Shown here: piece after piece, positions 54,215-63,423 of the stretch
How the letters are laid out: every line of letters starts with the position of its first letter
Numbering within the stretch: the stretch's first letter is position 1
Origin: UBA10349 sp003485905
GTDB lineage: Bacteria; Pseudomonadota; Gammaproteobacteria; Arenicellales; Arenicellaceae
Direction: 5' to 3'
Length of the DNA stretch: 64,000 bases
NCBI GenBank assembly: GCA_943787185.1
Contig: CALSLL010000002.1
Location: 682,001-746,000, forward strand
The notes under the pieces: generated by a model
Told to the model about the DNA's origin: nothing
The model's database searches: none
Seen by the model: the letters and a program-made list of their open reading frames with translations, nothing else
Made by a program: the position numbers and the translations under genes

Positions 54215-56176
54215 TTACCTCGGCTGGCAAAGGATATCGACCAAGGCTGGTTCGCCTTGTTCTACTGCATCAATGGCGCGAGTTAACGTGGCCCGTAGCT
54301 CGTTCGGATCTGAAATTGGCCCGCTTGACCAAACCCCCAAACTTTTCGCCAGCCCTGCAAAATCGATTGCTGGATCGTCGAGAACATTTCCCGGAGCCAC
54401 TCCTGAATCAGTACCACGCTGCCGCCAAGCTGACATTTTCTGTACGTGCATAAGTTCTTGATGATAGCCACGATTGTTATGCACAATACTTAGCAACGGA
54501 ATTTTATGATGAGCCGCCGTCCAGTGGACACCAGGGACGTACATCGTGTCGCCATCGCCGGTTATACATATTGGTAGTCGGCCATGTTCACGATGCGCTA
54601 GTGCAGCTCCAACGGCAGAAGACGCTCCGTATCCTTACCCGTAACCGCCCGAGCTGCCATTGGTTTGATAATGTCGTTCGATATCCCATAAGCGACTTTC
54701 CCAGCTTCCGTGCAGATTATCAGGGGCTGTCAGTGCCCAATCCTTATCTTTAACCAAGCCCCATAGCTCGAGACTCATTCGCGCCGTGCTGACGGGGCTA
54801 GCATCCCAAGCGTAGCGCGCAGCCTCTATATTTGCTTCTCGTCTTGCTGCGTGAGCTGTTTCCCAACGGTCGCCCCTAGCTGCTATTTGCGAGCGTCGGC
54901 GGCCATTTATCAGTTTCTTTACCGCCTCAATCAGATAAGGCAATGTTGCTTGAGCGTCGCCAACTATTGACAAATCTGATGGATAAAAACGAGCAAAATC
55001 TTGATAGTTTGAACCGAAGAATACTTCACCCGTACCTACCGAAATAACCTTTGCGTTCTGCTTGGCGGTTCGGGTTTGTGTGTGGTCTGGAGCGTCTTGT
55101 ATACGGTTAACGACGCCCCAAATATCTCGCACTTCCAGGCCAAGAATTACATCCGCTTGTGCAATTACCCCAGCATTTTGGTACAAATAATGTGTGTTGG
55201 GAAAGTTCATACGTCCCTTTCGATCAACAACCGGGGCTTGTAACAACTCTGCAAGCTCTATTAGTAATTCGACCCCTTGTTGATCCTGTACTAATCGGTC
55301 AGCGATAATCACCGGTGCTTCAGCATTTGCCAATTGCTGTGCGGCCTCTGCGACAGCATTCGGGTCACCGAGCGAGGGGGTTACCGGTTCAACTTTTGGG
55401 ATAGTTAGTCCTTGTTCATGAATGTCGGCCTCTTGTAAATGCGTATCCATTACGATTCCGACGGGTCCCATTGGCGAGGTCTGAGCGTAACGGTACGCGC
55501 GTACTGAGGATTCGCCAAAGTGTTATAGTGATCGTGGGTAATCATCCCATTTGATGTAGTCTTTTATCGGGCTTAGTGGGTCTCTTGCAGTATGAGCCCA
55601 TAGTACTTGTGATGTTCGATCGTCAATGGTGCCATGATCTGCAGCCAGAATGATGATCGGTACTCTATCGGCATAGGCGTTATAAACCGCCATCGCAGCA
55701 TGTTGGATTCCTACGGTTCCATGGCATGCAATTGCCATCGGCTTTTTCGCTACCTTGGCATAACCATGTGCGATAGCGGCTGAATGTTCTTCGTGTAAGC
55801 AGGTGAGAAGCTCTGGTGCAGTATTGTTTCCATAATTCAACAGGGATTCGTGCAGCCCTCTAAAGGCAGATCCAGGATTGAGAGCGATATAATCTATGTC
55901 GAGTGCTTTAAGTACATCGACCATGTAGTCAGAGCCTGGATGATCTACAAAGTAGTTAGCAGCTTGTGCACCTGTATAACCCTCCGGTGTATCGTGTTCC
56001 ATGGCCGCTTCAGCAGCATTGGGTAGGGGTGCTGGTGCGTCATTTTCGTTTGCATCGGAATCTTGCGCGGCTACCGATGAAGTTTTGCTAAGGGGTACAG
56101 CGGCCAGACCCGCAGCTGTCGCCCCTGTTAGAAACCCCCGGCGGTTCAAACCTTCTGACTTATCATCTTGTTGCAT
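54215..56176 (-). pseudogene. Tat-exported ThDP enzyme (acetolactate-synthase-like), two in-frame ochre stops
   Basis: A single frame of 654 codons from ATG 56176 carries two TAA codons: codon 218 (55523-55525) and codon 514 (54635-54637). The N-terminus has the Tat motif R-R-G-F-L-T-G. The order is ThDP pyrimidine domain (about 60-217, with L-H-E-E-H-S-A-A holding the glutamate), central domain (about 240-390), and ThDP-diphosphate domain with G-D-G-D-T-M ... N-N-R. The sequence across the first stop reads S-L-(stop)-H-F-G-E-S, so CAA to TAA is a likely change. An exported member of this family is uncommon. It leads an operon with cytochrome c, DUF6152 and an unknown protein. Alternatives include benzoylformate-decarboxylase-like enzymes. 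Confidence 0.85.
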
Positions 56177-56370
56177 AATTTCTCACTCGCCCGATCATAT
56201 CGATTGCAGTAACTATTAATATTGTAAGCAGTGCAGTAGCGTTTCTGCGACCTGCCTTTCGATGCGGTAAAACTCTATGGTATTTTGCTTGCTTGAGTTT
56301 AGATCGTGCACCATTCTTATACTCTTTATACCTTATTCTATTTAATCAGGGCTGAGGTAGTTGCAATAAG

Positions 56371-56841
56371 TTACAGCCATGCTCGAACTTGGCCTTTGTA
56401 GTTAATAAAGTCCTGTCCAAATATCCGCTCCAGTGCTTTTTCTTCGGGTAAGATTTGAAATCGGTGGAGATAGGTTGCGAAGAGTACGATTAGCCCGATA
56501 GACCATATCGAGTTTAGGTATGCTGCCCAAGCGCAAAGATACAATACAAATCCAACGTACATAGGGTTTCTTGAATGTTGATATATTCCTGAGGTCACAA
56601 GTGAAGTGGCAGACTCAGGTTTCAATGGATTAACTGTGGTTTTGGCTTGGCGAAAAGATACAACTCCTGAAATGGAGAAAAACAAGCCAACTACCAAGAA
56701 AACCCCAACGGTTAAGTACGTGACCGCTATTCCCGGAGCTCCCGTACTAAGGGTCGACGTAATTCTCTGAATACCCCACATACCTGACCCGAATAGCACC
56801 ATAACTAGTGGCGGTGGGATTCTATTTTCTAAAAATTTCAC
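56371..56841 (-). CDS. Isoprenylcysteine carboxyl methyltransferase-like (ICMT/PEMT) protein
   Basis: A 156-aa membrane protein with about four segments. It has the family motif S-R-N-P-M-Y-V-G (about 100-107) and, near the C-terminus, P-E-E-K-A-L-E-R-I-F-G, both of the ICMT/phospholipid methyltransferase group that uses SAM. Bacterial members have varied or unknown substrates. It is 26 bases downstream of the ASCH gene. Confidence 0.88.
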   Translation of the reverse strand: MKFLENRIPPPLVMVLFGSGMWGIQRITSTLSTGAPGIAVTYLTVGVFLVVGLFFSISGVVSFRQAKTTVNPLKPESATSLVTSGIYQHSRNPMYVGFVLYLCAWAAYLNSIWSIGLIVLFATYLHRFQILPEEKALERIFGQDFINYKGQVRAWL

Positions 56842-56867
56842 AATATATTAAGTGTCCGTCACTATTG

Positions 56868-57341
56868 TTAAGTCTTGTTTATATACAGCAGTTTGAACTC
56901 TTGACATAGGACGGGCATATCTTTTGTCGCGGGCTTGCCTATACGGTTGCAGACTGTTCGGAAAAAGTCCCAGTGCTGTTTACGCCAATAACTGAGGCTT
57001 AGGTCTCCTTCACCTTCAAGCGGCGCGAATCTTTCAGACACCCTGTTAAAAGGCAAAATGTTCGCTGCGGTAGTTTGAATAATGCCAATAAATTTGTTGG
57101 ACCAGTCTAGTAATGCTTCTTGATGTCCAATGGTTGGAAGTTGCTCACAATCATATTCCCATTCCCAAACAAGGCTAGCCGTTGCTGTTTTAGAACCGGA
57201 TAGGAGTAGTTGGATTAAATGGGCCGAGAGTTTCGGTGAGTCGCCAAGCCAGCACGGGCCTGCAGGCGAGGGCCCTATATACCGAGAATCAACAACATTT
57301 TGAACGGTGACGCTCCAATCTACTGATTCAGAAGGGTGCAT
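56868..57341 (-). CDS. ASCH-domain protein
   Basis: A 157-aa ASCH (PUA-like) protein. Markers are G-S-K-T-A-T-A-S-L (about 49-57), then E-G-E-G-D-L-S-L-x-Y-W-R-K-Q-H-W (about 111-126). The first block is the G-x-K-x-x-T/S loop of the family. Some members are amidohydrolases on N4-acylated cytidine; others bind RNA. Nothing here shows which. Confidence 0.85.
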   Translation of the reverse strand: MHPSESVDWSVTVQNVVDSRYIGPSPAGPCWLGDSPKLSAHLIQLLLSGSKTATASLVWEWEYDCEQLPTIGHQEALLDWSNKFIGIIQTTAANILPFNRVSERFAPLEGEGDLSLSYWRKQHWDFFRTVCNRIGKPATKDMPVLCQEFKLLYINKT

Positions 57342-57345
57342 CTGA

Positions 57346-57585
57346 TTAGCTATTGAGATCTGTATCGTCAGCGATAGTTTCAGATAACTTTCTAACTATT
57401 GGTGCAAAGATTAATATTGCTGGAAACGCAGCACAAAATGCCACTGGCCATGCTTTTAGCCAGACGGTCATTAAGTTGTCTACAAATCCCACATTCAAAA
57501 TGCTAACTATCAGCGAAACCAGGCACGATACAGCCAAAGACATCAAAAAGGCGAAAACTATAGGTCGGTATTTTTTGGCTATCAA
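57346..57585 (-). CDS. DUF2798 small membrane protein
   Basis: A 79-aa protein with two membrane segments (about 8-30 and 43-64). The pattern R-P-I-V-F-A-F-L-M-S-L, W-L-K-A-W-P-V-A-F and A-P-I-V-R-K-L matches DUF2798. No function is known. It is 4 bases upstream of the ASCH gene on the same strand. Confidence 0.82.
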   Translation of the reverse strand: MIAKKYRPIVFAFLMSLAVSCLVSLIVSILNVGFVDNLMTVWLKAWPVAFCAAFPAILIFAPIVRKLSETIADDTDLNS

Positions 57586-57690
57586 TTTGGGCGATCTCGC
57601 GGTATGGAGTCGATGCGTTTAGTGGAAGTCTAACTTGCAGTAAATAGAATGTTTGTTTCGCTTGTATTGTTTGTTACGTAGCTACGCAAG

Positions 57691-58116
57691 TTAATCCTCA
57701 GTCCAGTGGCGTTGCATTTCAATATACAAAAACGATGCTGACCAGGTAATAAGTACCAGGCCGGTTAAAGACTCAATGCCGGTCAGATATCGCAAGTTAC
57801 CGGTCGGTTCGATATCCCCAAATCCGACTGTGCTGAATACTGTAAACGAGAAATATGCACAGTCCATTAGGGTGCCGTTAAATTTGCCGATCAATGTGCC
57901 CCAGCCATCCAGCTGATTCATAAAATAATACGCGATGGCAAATATCCAGACTTCAATAGAGTGTGCGATTAATGAGCCAAATACCCCAATTACGATTCTA
58001 TAGCGGTGCTTAAGGGTCATTTTCGGAATATACAGCGTTATCCGATAGAGAAACTCGTAATGCACAACAACGGCAAGTGCAACGACAAGACAATTTACGA
58101 GTAGCGCGAGAATCAC
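57691..58116 (-). CDS. Two-helix potassium-channel-like protein
   Basis: A 141-aa membrane protein. The pore helix and selectivity filter read S-T-V-G-F-G-D (about 97-103), the standard K+ filter with F in place of Y, followed by a last membrane helix. Two further membrane helices precede it. There is no RCK/TrkA regulatory domain. It may form a simple tetrameric channel. The N-terminal half is not conserved enough to say more. Confidence 0.85.
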   Translation of the reverse strand: MILALLVNCLVVALAVVVHYEFLYRITLYIPKMTLKHRYRIVIGVFGSLIAHSIEVWIFAIAYYFMNQLDGWGTLIGKFNGTLMDCAYFSFTVFSTVGFGDIEPTGNLRYLTGIESLTGLVLITWSASFLYIEMQRHWTED

Positions 58117-58190
58117 GAAAACCGACCGCTAAATGTACTATTTTTTGTGCTCATATTACTGGTCTTTGGCTTTACAGGTATAACGCTAGC

Positions 58191-58541
58191 TTAAAGTAAC
58201 TCGACGCCGATTCGACGAACCAAAATCGCAAACAGACCAAAACAAACTACTGTAATTAACATGCTGGTAATCAAGGTTAACCAAAACCCCAGGCGGGGCA
58301 GTAAAAAAGGGAATGCGAGAAACATTGGCAGTGTGGGTACCACATACCAAAATGTATACCAGGCGTGATTTGCAATTTTTTCCTGTGGTTGACTCTCTAG
58401 GTAAAGCCAGGTGAGGGTTAAAATAGTTATGAGCGGAAGTGCCGCGACGAACGCGCCTAGTTCATCGCTCCGCTTGGCTAGTTCTGAGACAAACACCACA
58501 ACGGCGGCGGTCAAAGCGTACTTTGTAAGTATCCAAGCCAT
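58191..58541 (-). CDS. DUF3147 membrane protein
   Basis: A 116-aa protein with four membrane segments. It has the DUF3147 look: A-E/S-E-L-A-K-R-S-D-E-L-G-A-F-V-A-A-L near the N-terminus and a short L-Y-L-E-S-Q-P loop. No function is known for the family. Confidence 0.8.
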   Translation of the reverse strand: MAWILTKYALTAAVVVFVSELAKRSDELGAFVAALPLITILTLTWLYLESQPQEKIANHAWYTFWYVVPTLPMFLAFPFLLPRLGFWLTLITSMLITVVCFGLFAILVRRIGVELL

Positions 58542-58613
58542 GCGATCCTCAGGAGTTTAGACTAATGAAAGTGATTAAAACGTTCGTGCTTTGTTTCATA
58601 GCTCTGCGTTAGT

Positions 58614-59051
58614 TTACGTATTATATCCGGCTGTTTGTGCGAGGAGTATTTTGCTACGAATAAAGACACCGTTTCCCCTGCCAATTTCATTTTCTTCAGA
58701 ATCATAAACCACGGCTTCGGCAATAAATTGCGTTTTGTTTTTATTTACCACTTTACCTACTGCTTTTAGTTTTCCTTGCGAAACAGGCCTAGTGAGGTAA
58801 GTGGTAAAAGATGTTGTGAGTACAAAGACGTCTTTTTCAAGCGAGTTTGCAGCAAAAAAAGCGGCGTCGTCTAACATTTTAAAGTAAACCGAGCCATGTA
58901 CACCGCCCTCTGAGTGACGAAATTTGTTCGACAACATTATCTCTATCTCAGACGCGCCCTCTGACACTGTCATAATGGGTTTGTATATTTTGTTTATGGG
59001 CGCAGCCGCATACATGTTTTCTAGAGATCTAAAATGATTGATATCATTCAT
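58614..59051 (-). CDS. PaaI-type hotdog thioesterase
   Basis: I take ATG 59051 (145 aa); an in-frame ATG at 59078 adds nine residues that do not match the family. The hotdog fold has the active-site block G-G-V-H-G-S-V-Y-F-K-M-L-D-D-A-A (about 59-74), with the H-G pair and aspartate typical of PaaI. The fold continues with S-F-T-T-Y-L-T-R-P-V and ends I-G-R-G-N-G-V-F. It probably hydrolyses acyl-CoA or acts as a scavenger thioesterase. Confidence 0.85.
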   Translation of the reverse strand: MNDINHFRSLENMYAAAPINKIYKPIMTVSEGASEIEIMLSNKFRHSEGGVHGSVYFKMLDDAAFFAANSLEKDVFVLTTSFTTYLTRPVSQGKLKAVGKVVNKNKTQFIAEAVVYDSEENEIGRGNGVFIRSKILLAQTAGYNT

Positions 59052-59305
59052 TTGGCTGTTCCTAACTGTACGCCGCATCCTGAAATACTATATTTCTAGT
59101 TTCAGCATCCTACGGGTACATTTTGCAAAATTCAATGTTGGTAAAGTGGCGCGCGTTTAACCAAATAGTTGCTTCTTTTAGTCACAAAATGTTGGATTGT
59201 ATAGTTAATGGACGCGAGCCTATCAGACTGATTAAAGGGGTGTTATATTTCGCGTCGGTCTATTCCTGTCTTGTTAGTCAACGATTTATAAAATGAGCAC
59301 CAAGT

Positions 59306-61210
59306 ATGAGCGTTAGTTACGACTCTTCGGCGATTGAAGTTCTTTCTGGTTTGGACCCTGTGCGCAAGCGCCCGGGGATGTATACAACGACAGAAACACC
59401 TAATCACCTGGTGCAGGAAGTGGTTGATAATAGTGTGGACGAAGCGATCGCAGGGCATGCGACTTCAATCGATATTGTATTACATCCAGATGGCTCGGCA
59501 GAAGTACGCGATGATGGTCGTGGTATGCCGGTAGATGTTCATGAGGAACAAGGGGTTTCTGGTGTTGAGGTCATAATGACCAAGCTTCATGCCGGCGGTA
59601 AGTTTTCGAATAAAAGTTATCGTTTTTCCGGTGGCTTACACGGTGTTGGCATTTCCGTGGTTAACGCTTTATCTACGCATGTGGAAGTATGGGTTAAACG
59701 TAACGGCGCAGAATACAATATGTCTTTTGCAGACGGTGTTAAGACCTCTGAACTTGAAGAAATTGGTAGTGTGGGTACGCGTAATACGGGTACTACTGTG
59801 CAGTTTTGGCCCGATGAACAATTTTTTGATTCGGCTAAAATAAATGGCAGGAAGCTTGGCCGATTGTTACGCGCCAAGGCAGTACTTTGTCCAGGCCTTA
59901 CGATCACGCTGGATGACAAATTAAAGCCGGAGAATTCAAATACTTGGCACTACGAAAATGGCTTGAAGGAATATATGCTGTCGCAATTGCCTGATATCGA
60001 GTGGTTGCCAGAAGGCGGTTTTCAAGGGACGGGAACCAGCGGTGAAGGTGAAGAAGCTAGCGAATTGGAGTGGGTAGTTTGTTGGACCGAAGAGCCAGTT
60101 GAAAACATCACCGAAGCCTACGTAAATTTGATTCCTACGCCGCTAGGTGGAACCCATGTAGGCGGACTACGAGGGGGTTTGACGGAGGCGGTTAGAGAGT
60201 TCTGCGAGTTTCGGGATCTATTGCCGCGAGGGGTAAAGATAAGCCCAGAAGACGTATGGGCAAACTGTCACTATATATTATCGCTACGGATGAAAGACCC
60301 GCAATTTAGTGGTCAAACCAAGGAGCGGCTGTCATCACGAGAAGTATCGTTAGCGGTATCTGCGAAGATTAAAGATACATTTGGCTTGTGGCTAAACCAA
60401 AATGTGGCCGACGGAGAAAGGATCGCCATGTTAGCGGTAAACAACGCGCAGTCGCGTCTAAAGTCTGCTAAAAAAGTTGTTCGAAAGAAGATTACATCGG
60501 GTCCTGCATTGCCCGGCAAGCTGGCTGACTGCTCAAGTCAAGATTTGGATATGACCGAGTTATTTCTAGTGGAAGGGGATTCTGCTGGAGGCTCTGCGAA
60601 ACAAGCTCGCAGTCGTGAATTTCAGGCGATTATGCCGCTACGTGGAAAGATACTGAATACATGGGAGGTAGATGCTTCTGAAGTGTTGGGCTCTCAAGAA
60701 GTTCATGATATTGCAATTGCGCTTGGTGTCGATCCGGGTAACGACGATCTAGATGGATTACGTTATGGAAAAATTTGCATTTTGGCGGATGCTGATTCTG
60801 ATGGTCTACATATCGCGACGCTATTGTGTGCACTATTTGTGCGACATTTCCGGTCTTTGGTTACCGAAGGGCATGTGTTTGTAGCTATGCCGCCATTGTA
60901 TCGATTGGACTTTGCCAAAGAGGTCTATTACGCGCTGGATGACGCAGAGCGAGATCACATCATCGATGAAATCCATAGTCGTAAACCTAATGGCAAGATA
61001 GCAGTGCAGCGTTTTAAAGGTCTAGGCGAAATGAACCCATCTCAACTACGAGAGACCACTATGCAGCCCGATACTCGACGCCTGGTGCAGTTGACTCTGG
61101 ACGCGGGCGATGGCACAAATAGCATGCTGGATATGTTGCTAGCGAAAAAACGAGCTGGTGATCGCAAAGAGTGGCTAAATGATGTCGGTGATCAGGCGGA
61201 AATACAGTAG
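59306..61210 (+). CDS. parE: DNA topoisomerase IV subunit B
   Basis: A 634-aa ATPase subunit (630 in E. coli). The GHKL ATP site starts V-L-S-G-L-D-P-V-R-K-R-P-G-M-Y, with V-D-N-S-V-D-E-A-I-A-G, D-D-G-R-G-M-P and G-G-L-H-G-V-G-I-S-V-V-N-A-L. The TOPRIM domain has E-G-D-S-A-G-G-S-A and D-A-D-S-D-G-L-H-I. The L-H-A-G-G-K-F-S loop and the short C-terminal tail separate it from GyrB, which carries an extra insert. It decatenates sister chromosomes with ParC, which is not in the window. Confidence 0.97.
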   Translation: MSVSYDSSAIEVLSGLDPVRKRPGMYTTTETPNHLVQEVVDNSVDEAIAGHATSIDIVLHPDGSAEVRDDGRGMPVDVHEEQGVSGVEVIMTKLHAGGKFSNKSYRFSGGLHGVGISVVNALSTHVEVWVKRNGAEYNMSFADGVKTSELEEIGSVGTRNTGTTVQFWPDEQFFDSAKINGRKLGRLLRAKAVLCPGLTITLDDKLKPENSNTWHYENGLKEYMLSQLPDIEWLPEGGFQGTGTSGEGEEASELEWVVCWTEEPVENITEAYVNLIPTPLGGTHVGGLRGGLTEAVREFCEFRDLLPRGVKISPEDVWANCHYILSLRMKDPQFSGQTKERLSSREVSLAVSAKIKDTFGLWLNQNVADGERIAMLAVNNAQSRLKSAKKVVRKKITSGPALPGKLADCSSQDLDMTELFLVEGDSAGGSAKQARSREFQAIMPLRGKILNTWEVDASEVLGSQEVHDIAIALGVDPGNDDLDGLRYGKICILADADSDGLHIATLLCALFVRHFRSLVTEGHVFVAMPPLYRLDFAKEVYYALDDAERDHIIDEIHSRKPNGKIAVQRFKGLGEMNPSQLRETTMQPDTRRLVQLTLDAGDGTNSMLDMLLAKKRAGDRKEWLNDVGDQAEIQ

Positions 61211-61340
61211 TGCCCGATTGCTAGTGGCGATTGATACATTTTGATGATGTTTGCCAGCTGAAAGATCTAGCAATTAAGATGACCTCGAAGTTAAGAAGCC
61301 TTGGCAAGTAGATTAGCAAGTAGAAAAGACATAGTAAAAA

Positions 61341-62348
61341 ATGAAGATAACGACGATTATTTCTGTAGCTGTTGCGATTGCAGTTTTAGCTGGCATTGGA
61401 TGGTATGCGGGTAGTTCAAATTCAATCGGGAAGCTTGTTGAATCCAATCCATCTGGTCGGACGGTGGTGTTAGATGCAGCTTTGTGTGATGCGTATGCTG
61501 GTCTACCGGAACAATCTGCAGCGCCTGTGCCAGGAATGATCTGGATTGAGGGTGGAGTTTATTCCATGGGCTCTGATGATCATTACGAGGATGAGGCGCC
61601 GGTTCATCAGCAGTCGATTGATGGGTTTTGGGTGGACGCCCACGAAGTTACCAATGCACAGTTTTCAAAATTCGTTCAGGCAACCGGTTATGTGACCGTT
61701 GCAGAACGTACACCTGATCCTTTATTGCATCCGACTATTCCCGCAGACCAACTGGTTGCGGGGGGTGTTGTATTTAGAACTAATCTAGACTCCGACGATG
61801 GCTTTAACAATCGGTGGGCATTCGTGGCTGGCGCCAGCTGGCGAAATCCAGAAGGTCCAGGCAGTCATATTATGGATCGCGCCAACCATCCGGTTGTACA
61901 AATTGCAGTTGAAGATGCGGAGGCCTATGCGGAATGGGCCGGAAATTCACTGCCTAGCGAAGCAGAGTGGGAATATGCAGCTCGTGGTGGTATTGAACGA
62001 GCGGCCTACGCTTGGGGCGCCGAACTAGCGCCTGAGGGTAAGCAGCTAGCTAATACCTGGCAAGGTTTGTTTCCATTTGCCAATCAGGAGATTGATGGAT
62101 TTTCAGGCACGTCGCCGGTAGGATGCTACCCAGCCAATGGCTATAGCTTGTACGACATGATTGGCAATGCCTGGGAACTCACCGCAGATATATATGATGC
62201 GAATGCGAACACCCAAGTAATGAAGGGTGGTTCGTACTTATGCGCGGAAAATTACTGTCAGCGCTATCGTCCGGCAGCCCGGCATCCGCAGGAAAGAGAT
62301 TTACCCACCGGGCATGTAGGCTTTAGAACAATTAGAAGAACTAGTTAA
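61341..62348 (+). CDS. Membrane-anchored formylglycine-generating enzyme homologue
   Basis: A 335-aa protein with one N-terminal membrane or signal segment (about 5-24). The rest is the FGE-sulfatase (SUMF1) domain: W-I-E-G-G-V-Y-S-M-G-S, W-V-D-A-H-E-V-T-N-A-Q-F, L-P-S-E-A-E-W-E-Y-A-A-R-G-G, and V-G-F-R-T near the end. The active-site pair is present as C301 and C306 in G-G-S-Y-L-C-A-E-N-Y-C, the same spacing as in true FGEs. These cysteines bind copper and make formylglycine from a sulfatase cysteine. Most bacterial SUMF1-like proteins lack them. No sulfatase lies in the window. Confidence 0.88.
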   Translation: MKITTIISVAVAIAVLAGIGWYAGSSNSIGKLVESNPSGRTVVLDAALCDAYAGLPEQSAAPVPGMIWIEGGVYSMGSDDHYEDEAPVHQQSIDGFWVDAHEVTNAQFSKFVQATGYVTVAERTPDPLLHPTIPADQLVAGGVVFRTNLDSDDGFNNRWAFVAGASWRNPEGPGSHIMDRANHPVVQIAVEDAEAYAEWAGNSLPSEAEWEYAARGGIERAAYAWGAELAPEGKQLANTWQGLFPFANQEIDGFSGTSPVGCYPANGYSLYDMIGNAWELTADIYDANANTQVMKGGSYLCAENYCQRYRPAARHPQERDLPTGHVGFRTIRRTS

Positions 62349-62439
62349 CGTACTGTTTTTTCTATAAATGGTATAGGTGTTAAAATTCACCTAATGAATC
62401 TGTGGTTTCAAACAATTGCGTTGGGGGACGTGAATATAA

Positions 62440-63420
62440 GTGTTGAAGCTTTCTATTATTATTCCTGTCTATAACGGCGCGACGACTATTGAAGAGTTGG
62501 TCAAACAGCTATTCGATTCGTTGGCGGGCACCTATGAATTGGAAGTTGTGCTGGTAAACGACTGCAGCCCAGATGATAACTCGGCGGATGTGTGTCGAGA
62601 TTTGACAGCGAATCGGAAAGATTTGGTATTCCTCGATTTGGCACGAAATTTTGGTGAACATAATGCTGTGATGGCTGGTTTGAATCATTGCAGTGGCGAT
62701 GCTGCCGTTATAATGGATGACGATTTTCAAAACCCTCCGTCAGATGTAATTAAGTTAGTCGACGAGTTGGCTAAGGGTTATGACGTTGTGTACTCGGCGT
62801 ACACCAAAAAAGAACATCATTTCTTTCGCAATATTGGTAGTCGCTTCAACGGATGGGTTGCATCGATGCTAATAGGCAAGCCCCGCGAGTTGTATTTGTC
62901 TTCCCATAAGGCAATTAATCGGTTTTTGATCGACGAAGTTGTTAAATACCAGGGACCATATCCTTATATCGATGGGTTAATATTCCGAATTACCCGCAAT
63001 TATTCGACTGTGACCGTTGCGCATTCGGCCAGACAGCAGGGCCAATCGGGTTATACCTTCAAGAAGTTGGTTTCGCTCTGGCTCAATATGTTCACTAATT
63101 TTTCGATATTGCCGTTAAGACTCGCCGTTCTTGCGGGTTTGGTGTTTTCGCTAATTGGGCTTATCGCGGCAGGGGTGTTTTTTGTCGAAAAGCTCACCAA
63201 TCCAGATATGCCAGCAGGTTGGGCCTCATTAATTATTACGCTGCTGATTGTTTCCGGAGTGCAATTATTTACCATTGGCACTCTGGGCGAGTACCTGGGT
63301 CGGTTATTTTTGCAGGTGAACGGGCAACCACAGTTTGTAGTGCGGGAAAAGATAGCGCGTGAAAAAAGAGCCTGTGAAAAAACGGATAGATCAGCGACGC
63401 ATGCACAAGGTGGTAGTTAA
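62440..63420 (+). CDS. GT2 glycosyltransferase (DPM1/ArnC/GtrB-like)
   Basis: A 326-aa protein from a GTG start. The GT2 catalytic part has I-I-I-P-V-Y-N (nucleotide binding), V-N-D-C-S-P-D-D and the metal site M-D-D-D-F-Q-N-P-P. Two membrane helices at about 220-300 are followed by Y-L-G-R-L-F. This is the layout of bactoprenol glycosyltransferases such as ArnC and GtrB, which load a sugar onto undecaprenyl phosphate. The epimerase gene begins 3 bases later, so they form one operon that goes on beyond the window. Confidence 0.9.
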   Translation: MLKLSIIIPVYNGATTIEELVKQLFDSLAGTYELEVVLVNDCSPDDNSADVCRDLTANRKDLVFLDLARNFGEHNAVMAGLNHCSGDAAVIMDDDFQNPPSDVIKLVDELAKGYDVVYSAYTKKEHHFFRNIGSRFNGWVASMLIGKPRELYLSSHKAINRFLIDEVVKYQGPYPYIDGLIFRITRNYSTVTVAHSARQQGQSGYTFKKLVSLWLNMFTNFSILPLRLAVLAGLVFSLIGLIAAGVFFVEKLTNPDMPAGWASLIITLLIVSGVQLFTIGTLGEYLGRLFLQVNGQPQFVVREKIAREKRACEKTDRSATHAQGGS

Positions 63421-63423
63421 TAG

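Noticed and set aside
54635..55525. Reassigned TAA codon (recoding) in the ThDP enzyme
   Set aside because: TAA ends many intact genes in this window, so it is a normal stop here.
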